This document shows, one piece after another, positions 16,883-25,798 of a DNA stretch of 64,000 nt; within the stretch, counting starts at the first letter, position 1, and every line of letters starts with the position of its first letter. Position numbers and translations under genes: made by a program. This stretch comes from Lacticaseibacillus casei DSM 20011 = JCM 1134 = ATCC 393. Lineage in GTDB: Bacteria; Bacillota; Bacilli; Lactobacillales; Lactobacillaceae. The stretch is taken from assembly GCF_000829055.1 (NCBI RefSeq), contig NZ_AP012544.1, positions 2,790,001-2,854,000 on the forward strand. Direction: 5' to 3'. The notes beneath the pieces were generated by a model. It searched no databases, was not told the origin of the DNA, and worked only from the letters and a program-made list of their open reading frames with translations.

Positions 16883-17845
16883 TTAGGCCTTTACCGGTGT
16901 GATGTCAACAATTCGAGCAGCGTCTGGATCAACCACTTCGTAATCGTTGCGGATGACAACCGCCAGTCCCTGAGAATAGCTATCGAAGCGTTCCCACTGG
17001 GTGTTGACTTCGTTCTTTTGGGCTAAGAAGATTGCTTGAGCAAAGTCCCCGATGATGATCCGATAGGTGCCCACCTTATCAGTCGGCAATACTTTGTTAG
17101 CAATCACGATCACTGGGGCCCCAAACAGTTGCTTGCCTGATGGTGCCGTGATTGAAGGTTGTAACAAGTAACGGCCTTCGCTGTCTTTCAGTGTATCAAG
17201 GTAGTTGAAAGCATCCTGATTGACGATAACAGACAAGGACAGTGCTGGATCTAACTCAACATTGAAGGTTTGCTTGATGTCATCGAGACCAGTACCCGTG
17301 ATGTGCTTGAAGTTATCGTTGGTGCCCGTCTTGCCAGTCAGAACGCTGATAATGTTGCTATTGTCCGTGTTTTGTACCAGCTTCTTGAGTTGATTCTTAA
17401 CCTCGGCAACAATATCAACTTCACTGTCTTCTACCAGTTCATTAGACAGATAGATCTTGCCAGCACGGGTAGCAACCTTATAGTCAACACCACGGAATAG
17501 GGTTGCATCGATCTCTGGCACGTCTGCGAGTTCTTCCTTGGTGGCTAAGACACCATTGTTAGTTAGGGCAATTGGGTAGGTGCCGACTGGGGTACCAACC
17601 TGCTTCACAGTGACATATTTAGCCAGGTCATAATCGGATTCCTTTAGATTCCAGACGTCTTCGATGACTTCTTTAGGAACGACTGTACCAGCAGTGGTTG
17701 TCGTTAAGCCGTCACGTTGTTCGCCCATGCTACGGATGTAATCCTCATACGCGCGGGACTCGGTATGTTCTTCTTTATCAATAATAGTTTTTTCGGTCAT
17801 GGTTTTATCTCCTTTTTCTGGTTGTTCAGTATTAGTTTTCAGCCG
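16883..17845 (-). CDS. HK97-fold major capsid protein, N-terminus removed by IS30
   Basis: This protein forms icosahedral capsids in HK97-like phages. The N-arm SRAYEDYIRSMGEQ, the spine and P-domain segment VPKEVIEDVWNLKESDYDL, and the C-terminal RFDSYSQGLAVVIRNDYEVV are family features. A possible ATG lies at 17800, but the frame is open upstream to 17845, where IS30 copy 2 begins. The charged stretch before the ATG resembles the end of a delta/scaffold domain. I therefore read it as a capsid gene whose 5' part was lost to the IS, not a complete gene. Confidence 0.75.
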   Translation of the reverse strand, partial: RLKTNTEQPEKGDKTMTEKTIIDKEEHTESRAYEDYIRSMGEQRDGLTTTTAGTVVPKEVIEDVWNLKESDYDLAKYVTVKQVGTPVGTYPIALTNNGVLATKEELADVPEIDATLFRGVDYKVATRAGKIYLSNELVEDSEVDIVAEVKNQLKKLVQNTDNSNIISVLTGKTGTNDNFKHITGTGLDDIKQTFNVELDPALSLSVIVNQDAFNYLDTLKDSEGRYLLQPSITAPSGKQLFGAPVIVIANKVLPTDKVGTYRIIIGDFAQAIFLAQKNEVNTQWERFDSYSQGLAVVIRNDYEVVDPDAARIVDITPVKA

Positions 17846-19104
17846 CGCATTTTAGAATCAAGTTAGCCACTGTCTCAAAATTTTTTGGACAATAAAAAAC
17901 ATCAAGAACAGATATCCTGTATCATTGAAGTTCCTACCCAAACAATGGAAGAGGATATTGTCTTGATGCAGAAACAGGATAGCACACACCGCCAAAAAGG
18001 TCAGCACTTAACATCACTCGAGCGCGGAAAAGTGGCCGGATTCCGCCAAGCTGGGAAGTCCAATCGTTGGATTGCTGCTGAAATTGGCGTCTGCCCGCAG
18101 ACCATTAATAATGAAATCAAGCGAGGTACAGTAGATCAGGTCAAGAAGAGTAATGGCAAGCGCGTCTACCATCGACAATACCTGCCAGAGGCTGCTCAGG
18201 CACGTTACGAGACTGCACGCTTGAGCTGCCATCGTCCTGACAAGTTCGCCAGCGTACAGGTCTTCTTAGCCTGGTACGTACAGCGAGCTAAGCAGGACAA
18301 ATGGTCGCCGGATGCTTCAATCGGCTATGCCAAGCGACACAAGCTGTTTACTCCTGAAGAGCTTGTTTGTGCCTCGACTTTGTACCAGTACATTGACGAC
18401 CAACGCCTAGAGATTCGAAATATCGACCTGTTGGAGAAGACTAAGCGGAAGACCTCTCACCAGCACCACACCAAGGCTAAGCGCCTGGCTGGCCGCAGTA
18501 TCGAGGAACGGCCTAAGGTCGTTGAACGACGCAGGCAGTTCGGTCACTGGGAGATGGATACCATTGTCGGTAAACGCAATGGCAAGGAGAGCGTCATCTT
18601 GACTCTGATTGAGCGCAAGACCCGTTGCCAACTTCTCCGCTTGATCGAAGGACGAGATGCAGACTCTGTGAGCTATGCATTGCGTGGAATCAAGCGCGAA
18701 TGGGGAGCTTGCATCAAGACCATCACAGCCGACAACGGACCCGAGTTCACCGCCTTAAATACTGCTTTTGCTGGGACGGAAACTGAGATCTTCTACGCCC
18801 ATCCTTACACGTCCTGCGACCGTGGCACCAACGAGGCACATAACCGGATGATCCGCCAGGACTTCCCTAAGGGCATGTCCCTAGATGACATTAGCCCTAG
18901 TCAAGTGCAGGCCACGCAAGACCGCTTGAATCAGTTGCCTCGCAAACAACAGGGCTACTGCACACCCCAGCAAAACTTTGAGGCCGAAGCTCGGCGCGTT
19001 CGCCGCATGGCCCAGTAGTCTCTCTAGCGCCACAACTTCTATTTGATAACGGCCTGTTCTGGGATTGTCCTCAACGACTGGCTAACTTGTTCTTGCAATT
19101 TACG
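17846..19104 (+). mobile_element. IS30-family element, copy 2 (1259 bp)
   Basis: It has the same length and ends as copy 1 at 9628-10886, with one base difference noticed near the 5' end. No target duplication is present: the left flank is the capsid gene and the right flank is a fragment of an IS3 element. The copy therefore marks a deletion or recombination junction. Confidence 0.85.
17966..19018 (+). CDS. IS30-family transposase
   Basis: The translated protein is identical to that of copy 1, including HWEMDTIVGK, TADNGPEF and the C-terminal E motif of the DDE core. It has an intact frame of about 350 residues from the same ATG choice. Two full-length, near-identical copies 8 kb apart in direct orientation provide a substrate for homologous deletion of the intervening DNA. 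Confidence 0.85.
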   Translation: MQKQDSTHRQKGQHLTSLERGKVAGFRQAGKSNRWIAAEIGVCPQTINNEIKRGTVDQVKKSNGKRVYHRQYLPEAAQARYETARLSCHRPDKFASVQVFLAWYVQRAKQDKWSPDASIGYAKRHKLFTPEELVCASTLYQYIDDQRLEIRNIDLLEKTKRKTSHQHHTKAKRLAGRSIEERPKVVERRRQFGHWEMDTIVGKRNGKESVILTLIERKTRCQLLRLIEGRDADSVSYALRGIKREWGACIKTITADNGPEFTALNTAFAGTETEIFYAHPYTSCDRGTNEAHNRMIRQDFPKGMSLDDISPSQVQATQDRLNQLPRKQQGYCTPQQNFEAEARRVRRMAQ

Positions 19105-19210
19105 ATTCTTTGTCGTAACGAGTTGGCATGTAAAAATTCCTTCCTTTTGAGAGATGATTTATTCATTATACCCTCTCTTAAAAGTTGTCTCAGGAATCAG
19201 CTTACATCCA
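19105..19210 (-). mobile_element. left-end remnant of an IS3-family element
   Basis: These 106 bp are the exact reverse complement of 23429-23534, the left end of the full IS3 copy, including its promoter and first transposase codons. The remnant joins IS30 copy 2 on one side and hsdS on the other. Confidence 0.85.
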
Positions 19211-19976
19211 AGATGGATATTTGAATTTTCCAAATCGAATCGAACAACAAAAAATCTTTGATTTCTTTCAAAAACTAGATAATCTGATAACTGTAAACCA
19301 GCGTAAGTTAGCTAAGCTTAAGGAACTTAAACAGGGCTATTTGCAGAAATTGTTCCCCGAAAATGGCAGCAAGTTCCCGCAATTAAGATTTTCAGGGTTT
19401 GCTGACGATTGGGAGGAGCGTAAGTTAAAAGACGTTTTAGACATATCTAAAACCAAAAATAAAGCTCAGCAGTATGGAAAGGTCGATGTTCTGTCTGTAT
19501 CTCGAGAAGTTGGAACTGTTAATCAAATAAAATATCAAGGTCGATCGTTTGCTGGATCTGATCTTTCCAATTACAAGGTAGTCCAAGGCGGTGAATTAAT
19601 ATATACCAAAAGTCCACTTAAAGGCGCTCCCTACGGAATCTTTCAGGTCGCGACTATAAAAGGAATTCTATCCCCTTTATATGCTGTGTATACGTCTACA
19701 GATAAAGCTTATACACCATTTATAGCGATGGCGTTGAAAAACGATAATATCGCTACACACTACCTAACTCCATTAGTCACAAAAGGCGCAAAAAATACTA
19801 TTAATGTGACTGATGAAGGAGCATTAGAAGGAAAAATACAATTCCCAAGTATTTTGGAACAAAAACAAATTTTTATATTTTTCAAACAACTAGACGATAC
19901 TATAGCTCTTCATCAGCGTAAGCTTGAAAAACTTCAGGAACTCAAAAAAGGATATCTACAAAAGATGTTTTGCTGA
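19211..19976 (+). pseudogene. hsdS: type I restriction specificity subunit HsdS, C-terminal half
   Basis: HsdS gives type I restriction-modification complexes their DNA target. Only the C-terminal part is left: the end of a conserved repeat (FPNRIEQQKIFDFFQKLD, NQRKLAKLKELKQGYLQKLF), one complete target recognition domain opening FAEDWEERKLKDVL-like, and the terminal repeat (EQKQIFIFFKQLDDTI, LEKLQELKKGYLQ). The first recognition domain and the start codon are missing, replaced by an IS3 end. No hsdM or hsdR is present in the window. It could serve as a recombination donor for another hsdS. Confidence 0.8.
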
Positions 19977-20035
19977 TCCTAAATTTGATCTAATTTAGGA
20001 TCCTACGAAGCCCCATACCTTAATTTTTATTGTGC

Positions 20036-20064
20036 TTGGTCAATACTCAATTCCCCTGTATAAT
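20036..20064 (+). promoter_or_regulatory. promoter of toxin transcript, module 1
   Basis: TTGGTC and TATAAT are separated by 17 bp. The transcript would start near 20071 and carry a leader of about 90 nt before the toxin ATG. Confidence 0.65.
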
Positions 20065-20162
20065 GGACCAAGCAAGAAGTTTTAAGGGCGGTGGCTGTCT
20101 TTTTCCTTGTGAGGTGAGGCCCATGGGAACATGGAATAATCTTCAGGAAGGTTTCACAGTCA

Positions 20163-20252
20163 ATGAGCGTCTTCCAGACACTCTCGTTGATGTTGCTGTT
20201 TGGCACGTTTTTAATCGCGCTACTCAGCTATATCGACAAGCACCACAAATAA
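20163..20252 (+). CDS. holin-like type I toxin peptide, module 1 (29 aa)
   Basis: The peptide begins MSVFQTLSLMLLFGTFLIAL and ends in a short charged tail with two histidines. It has one membrane helix with the pattern of the small holin-like toxins (Hol_Tox) of lactobacilli: LxLMLxFGTFxxALL. Overexpressed peptides of this type insert in the cytoplasmic membrane. AGGAAGG lies about 12 bases upstream. An opposing RNA overlaps its 3' end. The overlapping frame starting at 20124 is longer but has no family features. An identical copy lies at 45891-45980. Confidence 0.75.
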   Translation: MSVFQTLSLMLLFGTFLIALLSYIDKHHK

Positions 20253-20372
20253 AAAAGCCGCCCTGCGTAACTTTGGTAGGTTACAGGGCGAACTAGTGTC
20301 GTTTTAATATCTGCCACCGCCTTTGAAGCGGCTTGCATGGGAAGTCCTGTTTTCGGCGGGGCTTCCTTTTCT
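20252..20372 (-). ncRNA. putative antitoxin RNA, module 1
   Basis: An extended -10 TGCTATAAT on the minus strand (20387-20379) would start an RNA of about 120 nt. It contains a GGAAG/CTTCC hairpin and the box AAAGGCGGTGGC, and ends in a terminator (stem 20257-20291, then U6) inside the 3' part of the toxin transcript. This convergent layout is the par/Fst type I arrangement. Confidence 0.6.
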
Positions 20373-20404
20373 GTTTCCATTATAGCATGTCCTTTAAAAA
20401 CTGG

Positions 20405-20746
20405 CTAACGTTTCATGCTTCGATCAGGTTTGGAATTGGATTGTTTAATTTCTGGATTCTGTTCAGCAGATGTTTGCAGTTGCTTTTGCATTCAATCACT
20501 AATTTCTTGGTGCACAGCAGTTAACTGATTTTTAAATTGCGCTTTTTGTTAAGGATTAGTTGCTAACTGGAATTGTTGTTGTAATCCTTGACAGGACTGA
20601 TTCAATGCCTTGTCTGACTGCTGTGTTAGTCCATGGTCGGGGGCTTGTAGTGCTTCTTGTAAACCTAATTGTTTGGTTAAGCCATCGCTAAGCTCAATCA
20701 CCTTACTGCTCGCTTGCTGGATTTCACTTAAAACACTATGGATCAC
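20405..20746 (-). pseudogene. degenerate ORF, possible plasmid mobilisation protein tail
   Basis: A Gln-rich helical sequence (IELSDGLTKQLGLQEALQ, LNQSCQGLQQQFQLATNP) continues in the same frame past a TAA and later a TGA to a final stop at 20405. In-frame similarity of style across both stops indicates a decayed gene. The composition resembles the C-terminal part of plasmid Mob proteins, but I cannot identify it firmly. The GTG start is weak. Confidence 0.4.
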
Positions 20747-20842
20747 GGTCTCATCTTTTCTCGCTTTCGTTTATCAACAGCACTAACTTCAATGGAATTT
20801 TTCTCATCTGTATTCCCATAGTACGTATTCTAATATGGACCG

Positions 20843-22109
20843 CGCGTTTTAAAATCAAGTTAGCCACTTTTATTACAAATTTGGGACAATAAAAAACATC
20901 AAGAACAGATATCCTGTATCATTGAAGTTCCAACACAAACAATGAAAGAGGTATTGTCCTGATGCATGAACAGGATATCACACGTCGTCAACCAGGTCAT
21001 CATTTGTCTCAAATGGAACGCGGTAGAATTGCAGAACTTTACGCCACCGGCACCTCCAAACGCGAAATTGCTGCCAAAATTGGCGTCTGCCATCAAACCA
21101 TCAATAATGAGATTGACCGAGGGACTGTCAAGCAGGCTAAGCGCATTAATGGCAAACTGATCTATCATACGGAATATAGTCCTGAAGCTGCTCAGACGCG
21201 CTATGAGACCGCACGTCTGAATTGTCATAGGCCGGATAAATTCGCCGCTACAAGCCACTTCCTGGCCTGGTATGTTAATCAGGCCAAGACTGAAGACTGA
21301 ACACTGGTCACCTGATGCAGCCGTTGGCGCCGCACGGCGAGCCAAGCTATTCACCCCTGAGGAGATGGTGTGCACAACCACTTTATATCGCTACATCGAT
21401 GATCAACGCTTAGAAATTCGGAACATCGATCTCGTGGAGAAGGCAAATCGGCGGACCAAGCAACACAAGAGCACTAAGCATAAGCGCCTAGCCGGCCGCA
21501 GTATTGAGAAGCGTCCTAAGGCTGTCGAACGCCGCAAGCAGTTCGGACATTGGGAGATGGATACCGTTGTCGGGAAACGCAATGGCCGTGAGAGCGTCAT
21601 CCTTAGCCTGATTGAGCGGAAGACTCGTTGCCAACTTCTCCGACTGATCGAAGGCCGAGACTCGGACTCTGTGGGGTTTGCGTTACGAGAAATCAAGCTT
21701 GAGTGGGGTGACTGTCTGCGCACGATTACCGCAGACAATGGCCCGGAGTTCTCGACTCTGAATAAGGCCTTTGAGGACACAGATACAGACATCTTCTACG
21801 CGCATTCATACACCTCATGCGATCGCGGCTCCAACGAGGCCCACAATCGCATGATTAGACGTGACTACCCAAAAGGCGAGTCGCTGGATGATGTTAGTCC
21901 CAGCCAGGTGCTGGCTACCCAAGACCGTCTTAACGGGCTTCCCCGGAGAAAGCTAGACTACCGTAGCCCCCAGGAGTGTTTTGAGACCGAAGTGCGCCGG
22001 ACTCGGCGTTCAGCACAACACGTAAGCTAAACAATGAACAACTCATAAGATAACAGGCTGTTCTTGGGAGTGTCTCAACACCCCGGCTGACTTGTTCTTG
22101 CAATTTGGG
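20843..22109 (+). mobile_element. IS30-family element, divergent and frameshifted
   Basis: The ends match those of the two intact IS30 copies (left TCAAGTTAGCCAC, right GGCTGACTTGTTCTTGC), but the interior is clearly diverged in DNA. The transposase gene is broken by a 7-bp tandem duplication. Confidence 0.8.
20962..22030 (+). pseudogene. IS30-family transposase split by a 7-bp duplication
   Basis: The N-terminal part (MERGRIAELYATGTSKREIA, GVCHQTINNEI) ends at a premature stop at 21300. The catalytic part with HWEMDTVVGK, TADNGPEF and SCDRGSNEAHNRMIR continues in another frame from about 21303. At 21288-21301 the heptamer GACTGAA is present twice; removing one copy restores AKTEHWSPDA, the sequence expected from the intact relatives. 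The element is probably immobile on its own but could be moved by the related IS30. Confidence 0.85.
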
Positions 22110-22294
22110 AAAAAGAAGTTTACGGTTATTATGTAAACTAAAATAAAATAGCCGCTTTTGTACGCTGCTTGAGCCTACACGGATCGTCACACCAAACGCG
22201 AGATGACATTAGTCCGCTCTTCTTTTTTCTACTCAAATTTAAGCAACGCCTAAAGCGACACAAAGTACCATTAATCATACAAGGAGGACTCGTT

Positions 22295-23437
22295 GTGAAA
22301 CCTGCAAAAACTAAGTTTAGTGATGTCCCTGATGGCAGTATTCATCAATATGATCAGATTTTGAAATATTTTAATGATCAACCAGCCGATCAAACGAAAC
22401 CGCGTGGTAATCGGATCACATTTGTCACAACTGGCATTATCGGTTTTGATGGCGGTCAAACAACGATGCTGCATCTAGGTACGCTGCTGGCCAACGCCGG
22501 TTACGATGTCTACTATTTAAGCTATGTCCCACAAAGCCAAGACGAAATGATTCAGAATGCTGAATTTAATTATCCCGGTTACAAAGGAACCTGTCTGCCA
22601 ATGGGCGAACTTGAGTCCCATCGTTCCGATATTTGGGTCGCCACGTTATGGGAATCCGTTTATGTGATCAAGAACAAACCGGGGTACAAAATGTATTTTG
22701 TTCAAGATTACGAACCGTATTTCTATCCATATGGCGATCGCTATCAGATGGCGCGACGAACTTACAGTCTAGGCCTGCACATGGTATCGCTTGGTCCATG
22801 GTGTGCCCACATGATCACCATGCATTGCAAGGTTCACAGTCCTATTGATGTGATTAACTTTCCTGTCGATGTCGCACGATATCCATTCAAGGAACGCGAC
22901 ATGGGACCTTATGAACAAAAAAAACAAATCAAGCTTGCTGTCTATACCAAGTGGAGCAGCCCGCGGCGCGCACCCATCAACATTCAGATTGTCCTCGAAA
23001 ATTGCCGCCAGTTACTGCGCGCCAAAGGAATCGATCTCAAAATTCAATACTTCGGTACCGACCGCAGCAAACGCTTCATCAATGGTGAAAACCTTGGTAA
23101 GCTGACTCCCCCGGAATTAAATCGACTTTACCAAAGTGCTGATTTCGGGATCGCGCCATCTATGACCAATTTTTCGCTTGTCCCTTATGAAATGATGAGC
23201 ACTGGCCTGCCACTCATTGATTTTAAGGAAGGCACAGGAAGCTACTTCTTAAAAGACGGGACCTATTTTGCCAGTCATCTTGATGAACGAGATCTGGCCA
23301 AAACGCTTGCAAATGCTTGTGCCAACCCTGACACGATCAGCAACCAAGTCCAAAATGGTCAAGCCTTTCTTAAAACGATCGGCTGGGATCGAACTGAAAA
23401 AGACATGCTGGCGACCATTGCAAACCTGTGGATGTAA
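22295..23437 (+). CDS. WsaF-like rhamnan glycosyltransferase (GT4)
   Basis: This 380-residue protein resembles the WsaF group of GT-B rhamnosyltransferases that build rhamnose-containing surface glycans. Visible features are an N-terminal GGQTTMLHLGTLLANAGYDV binding loop, the group motif YFVQDYEPYFYPYGDRY, and the late FSLVPYEMMSTGLPLIDF donor-site segment. I choose GTG at 22295 because AAGGAGG is eight bases upstream; the frame is open further back into the IS border. Its stop codon lies inside the first bases of the IS3 element, so the natural C-terminus may have been slightly changed. Other polysaccharide genes were probably lost from around it. Confidence 0.75.
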   Translation: MKPAKTKFSDVPDGSIHQYDQILKYFNDQPADQTKPRGNRITFVTTGIIGFDGGQTTMLHLGTLLANAGYDVYYLSYVPQSQDEMIQNAEFNYPGYKGTCLPMGELESHRSDIWVATLWESVYVIKNKPGYKMYFVQDYEPYFYPYGDRYQMARRTYSLGLHMVSLGPWCAHMITMHCKVHSPIDVINFPVDVARYPFKERDMGPYEQKKQIKLAVYTKWSSPRRAPINIQIVLENCRQLLRAKGIDLKIQYFGTDRSKRFINGENLGKLTPPELNRLYQSADFGIAPSMTNFSLVPYEMMSTGLPLIDFKEGTGSYFLKDGTYFASHLDERDLAKTLANACANPDTISNQVQNGQAFLKTIGWDRTEKDMLATIANLWM

Positions 23438-24780
23438 GCTGATTCCTGAGACAACTTTTAAGAGAGGGTATAATGAATAAATCATCTCTCAAAAGGAAGG
23501 AATTTTTACATGCCAACTCGTTACGACAAAGAATTCAAACAAAACATTATCAACCTATATAAGCAAGGCGAATCAGCTGCCCAACTGGCCAGAGAATATG
23601 GCATTGGCTATTCAACAGTTCATAAGTGGATCCAGGGCCAGGCCAAAACTCAATCCGGTAAATCGCCAGACGAAATCAAAGCGATGGAAAAGCGACTGGC
23701 TTCGCTGTCTGAGGAGAACGAAATCCTAAAAAAAAGCCCTAGGCTTTCTTGCGCAGAAGTAACCAATATCTTTGATTACATTCACCAAGAAAGCCATCAC
23801 CACCAGGTAACCAAGATGTGCCGAATCCTCGGTGTTTCCAGAGCTCAGTATTATCGTTATCGATCCCCCAAACCTTCAAAACGCCGGGCCGAAGATGCGG
23901 GCTTGAAACAACGGATTCTGCGGATCTTTGCGGAATTTAAGCAGCGATACGGTGTTATGAAGATCCACCATGAATTGAATCTGGAACTTCAACCACTGCA
24001 GCTTCGGTGCAGTCCACGACGGATTTCCCGGCTCATGAAGGAACTGGATATCCACTCCGTTACCGTCAATAAGTGGAAAGCGGCTTCGGCTTCCAAAACC
24101 AAGGTTGAACAGCGTCCCAACTTGCTTAAGCAGGATTTCTCGACCACTGGTTTAAATCAAAAATGGACCGCTGATATGACCTATATTCAAACGAAGCGTA
24201 ATGGCTGGTGTTACTTATCAACCATCATGGACCTGCACTCACGACGGATTATCGGCTATTCGTTCTCAAAAAAGATGGATACTGATTTAGTCTTAAAGAC
24301 CCTTGAAAGCGCGGTTAAAAATCGAACCATTACTGGGGACCTGATTATCCATACGGATTTAGGATCACAGTATACCAGCGATGATTACAATCAACGTTTA
24401 ACTGAGCTACATATCCGCCACTCATACAGCCGTAAGGGTTGTCCGTATGATAATGCGCCAATGGAATCCTTTCACGCTTCCCTCAAAAAGGAATGTGTTT
24501 ATCCAGTGCCGGTCTTTGAAGATTATGAAACTGCCGCTGCCGTCCTTTTTGAATATGTGCATGCTTTCTACAATAGGAAGAGAATTCATAGTTCACTGGG
24601 CTACCAGACCCCCTTACAAGTTGAAATTGCAACACTTACGAGCCAAATGGCCGCCTGACTTAATGCTTTCCAGGGTTCAAATAAGTTATTAATCGCAATT
24701 AATGATTTATTTGAGCTGTGGAAGGTAAACGCGGTTCTGAATGTCTCTTAAAATCTGTCTCAAATATTGACTTCAATCCA
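23429..24780 (+). mobile_element. IS3-family (IS150-like) element (1352 bp)
   Basis: Inverted repeats run 37 bp with mismatches: a perfect TGAGACA, TTTTAAGAGA inner part and a weaker outer part beginning TGGAT on both sides. The longer ends are supported by the remnant at 19105-19210, which shares exactly this boundary. No matching target duplication is seen, so recombination has occurred here too. Confidence 0.8.
23510..24658 (+). CDS. IS3-family transposase, OrfA and OrfB in one frame
   Basis: This 382-residue protein combines an N-terminal HTH and coiled coil (YDKEFKQNIINLYKQGESAA, GIGYSTVHKWI, SLSEENEILKK) with the DDE integrase core (KWTADMTYIQ, IIHTDLGSQYTSD, MESFHASLKKE). IS3 elements usually make this fusion by a -1 slip on an A-rich site. 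Here the eight A at 23727-23734 put both halves in one frame, and the normal OrfA end (FLAQK-stop in the shifted frame) is bypassed. Fused OrfAB is the active transposase, so this copy may be hyperactive if the base is real. Confidence 0.8.
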   Translation: MPTRYDKEFKQNIINLYKQGESAAQLAREYGIGYSTVHKWIQGQAKTQSGKSPDEIKAMEKRLASLSEENEILKKSPRLSCAEVTNIFDYIHQESHHHQVTKMCRILGVSRAQYYRYRSPKPSKRRAEDAGLKQRILRIFAEFKQRYGVMKIHHELNLELQPLQLRCSPRRISRLMKELDIHSVTVNKWKAASASKTKVEQRPNLLKQDFSTTGLNQKWTADMTYIQTKRNGWCYLSTIMDLHSRRIIGYSFSKKMDTDLVLKTLESAVKNRTITGDLIIHTDLGSQYTSDDYNQRLTELHIRHSYSRKGCPYDNAPMESFHASLKKECVYPVPVFEDYETAAAVLFEYVHAFYNRKRIHSSLGYQTPLQVEIATLTSQMAA

Positions 24781-25750
24781 ATATGAGTTCATGATTGTGT
24801 CAGGACAACTTTTGGCCTTTGTTTTTAATGCTATTTTGGGCACAACTTTGGGACACATTCCCGGCATTTGGCGTTGGATGCTCGTATTGGCGACCATACC
24901 GGCCATCATTTTATGGATAGGCATGAGCTTTGTGCCTGAGTCACCTCGATGGTTAGCAGCAAATGGTAAATTGGATCAAGCGTTAAAAGTATTGCGTGAA
25001 ATCAGAACAGAAGCACAGGCTAAAGATGAAATGGAAAAAATCAAAATTTCATTGAAATCAGCGCAGGAAGTTGGAAATGCTTCGATTAAGGATTTAAAGA
25101 TTTCCTGGATTCGGCGCTTGGTCTTAATCGGCATTGGGTTAGGCATCATGCAACAAATTGTCGGGATTAATGTCATGATGTATTACGGCACGACGATTTT
25201 GCAAACAACTGGTTTCGGACAAAATGCGGCATTAATTGCGAATATTTTAAATGGTGTGACGTCTGTCGTTGCAACCATTGTGACTATGCATTTGATGAGC
25301 AAGTTTAAACGACGACAAATGCTTTTAACTGGTATCAGTGGAACATTGTTTTCGCTGGTCGGCATTACGTTAACTAGCCATTTTCTAAATGGCAGTCCTT
25401 TGTTACCTTATGCGACAATTCTGTTGACCATCATTTATTTAGCCTTTTTCCAAGGAGCCGTAGGGCCGCTAACTTGGTTATTATTGTCAGAGATTTACCC
25501 AGCCCGTCTTCGTGGATTGGGCATGGGCTTTGCGACCTTCTTCTTGTGGATCAGTAACTTCTTTGTCGGTTATTTCTTCCCAGTTATGTTGGCAGGACTG
25601 GGCATGTCGAATACCTTCCTAGTTTTCGTTGGCGCCAATATTCTCTCATTGATCTTTGCTTGGAAATTTGCTCCGGAAACCGCAGGCAGATCTTTGGAAG
25701 AAATTGAACTGGATAATAAAGGCTCTGCGTCAACTGGTGTTGAAGAATAA
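24781..25750 (+). pseudogene. sugar-porter MFS transporter, N-terminus replaced by IS3
   Basis: About 320 residues of a major facilitator sugar:H+ symporter remain. Homology begins at YEFMIVSGQLLAFVFN, directly at the IS3 border, so the first four helices are missing. The sugar transporter signature PESPRWL and later helices (LVLIGIGLGIMQQIVGIN, GPLTWLLLSEIYPARLRGLG, PETAGRSLEEIE) are intact. Without the N-terminal half it cannot transport. Codon use matches neighbours. Confidence 0.8.
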
Positions 25751-25757
25751 ATTTATC

Positions 25758-25792
25758 ATTTGAGGCGGTTCTCCATTTGGGGAGCCGTCTTT
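25758..25792 (+). terminator. terminator after the sugar transporter remnant
   Basis: AGGCGGTTCTCC pairs with GGGGAGCCGTCT and a short T run follows. It is the natural end of the transporter transcript. Confidence 0.7.
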
Positions 25793-25798
25793 GTCATG

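Noticed and set aside
19193..19210. 18 bp shared beyond the apparent IS3 end with 23429-23446
   Set aside because: At first it looked like a duplicated flank. Comparing both ends showed the IS is longer, with 37-bp inverted repeats starting TGGAT, so no extra event is needed.
20124..20296. Longer open frame overlapping toxin 1, also present in module 2
   Set aside because: It has a fair ribosome site, but the peptide has no family features and its conservation follows from the nearly identical DNA of the two copies; the overlapping 29-aa frame matches the holin-like family.
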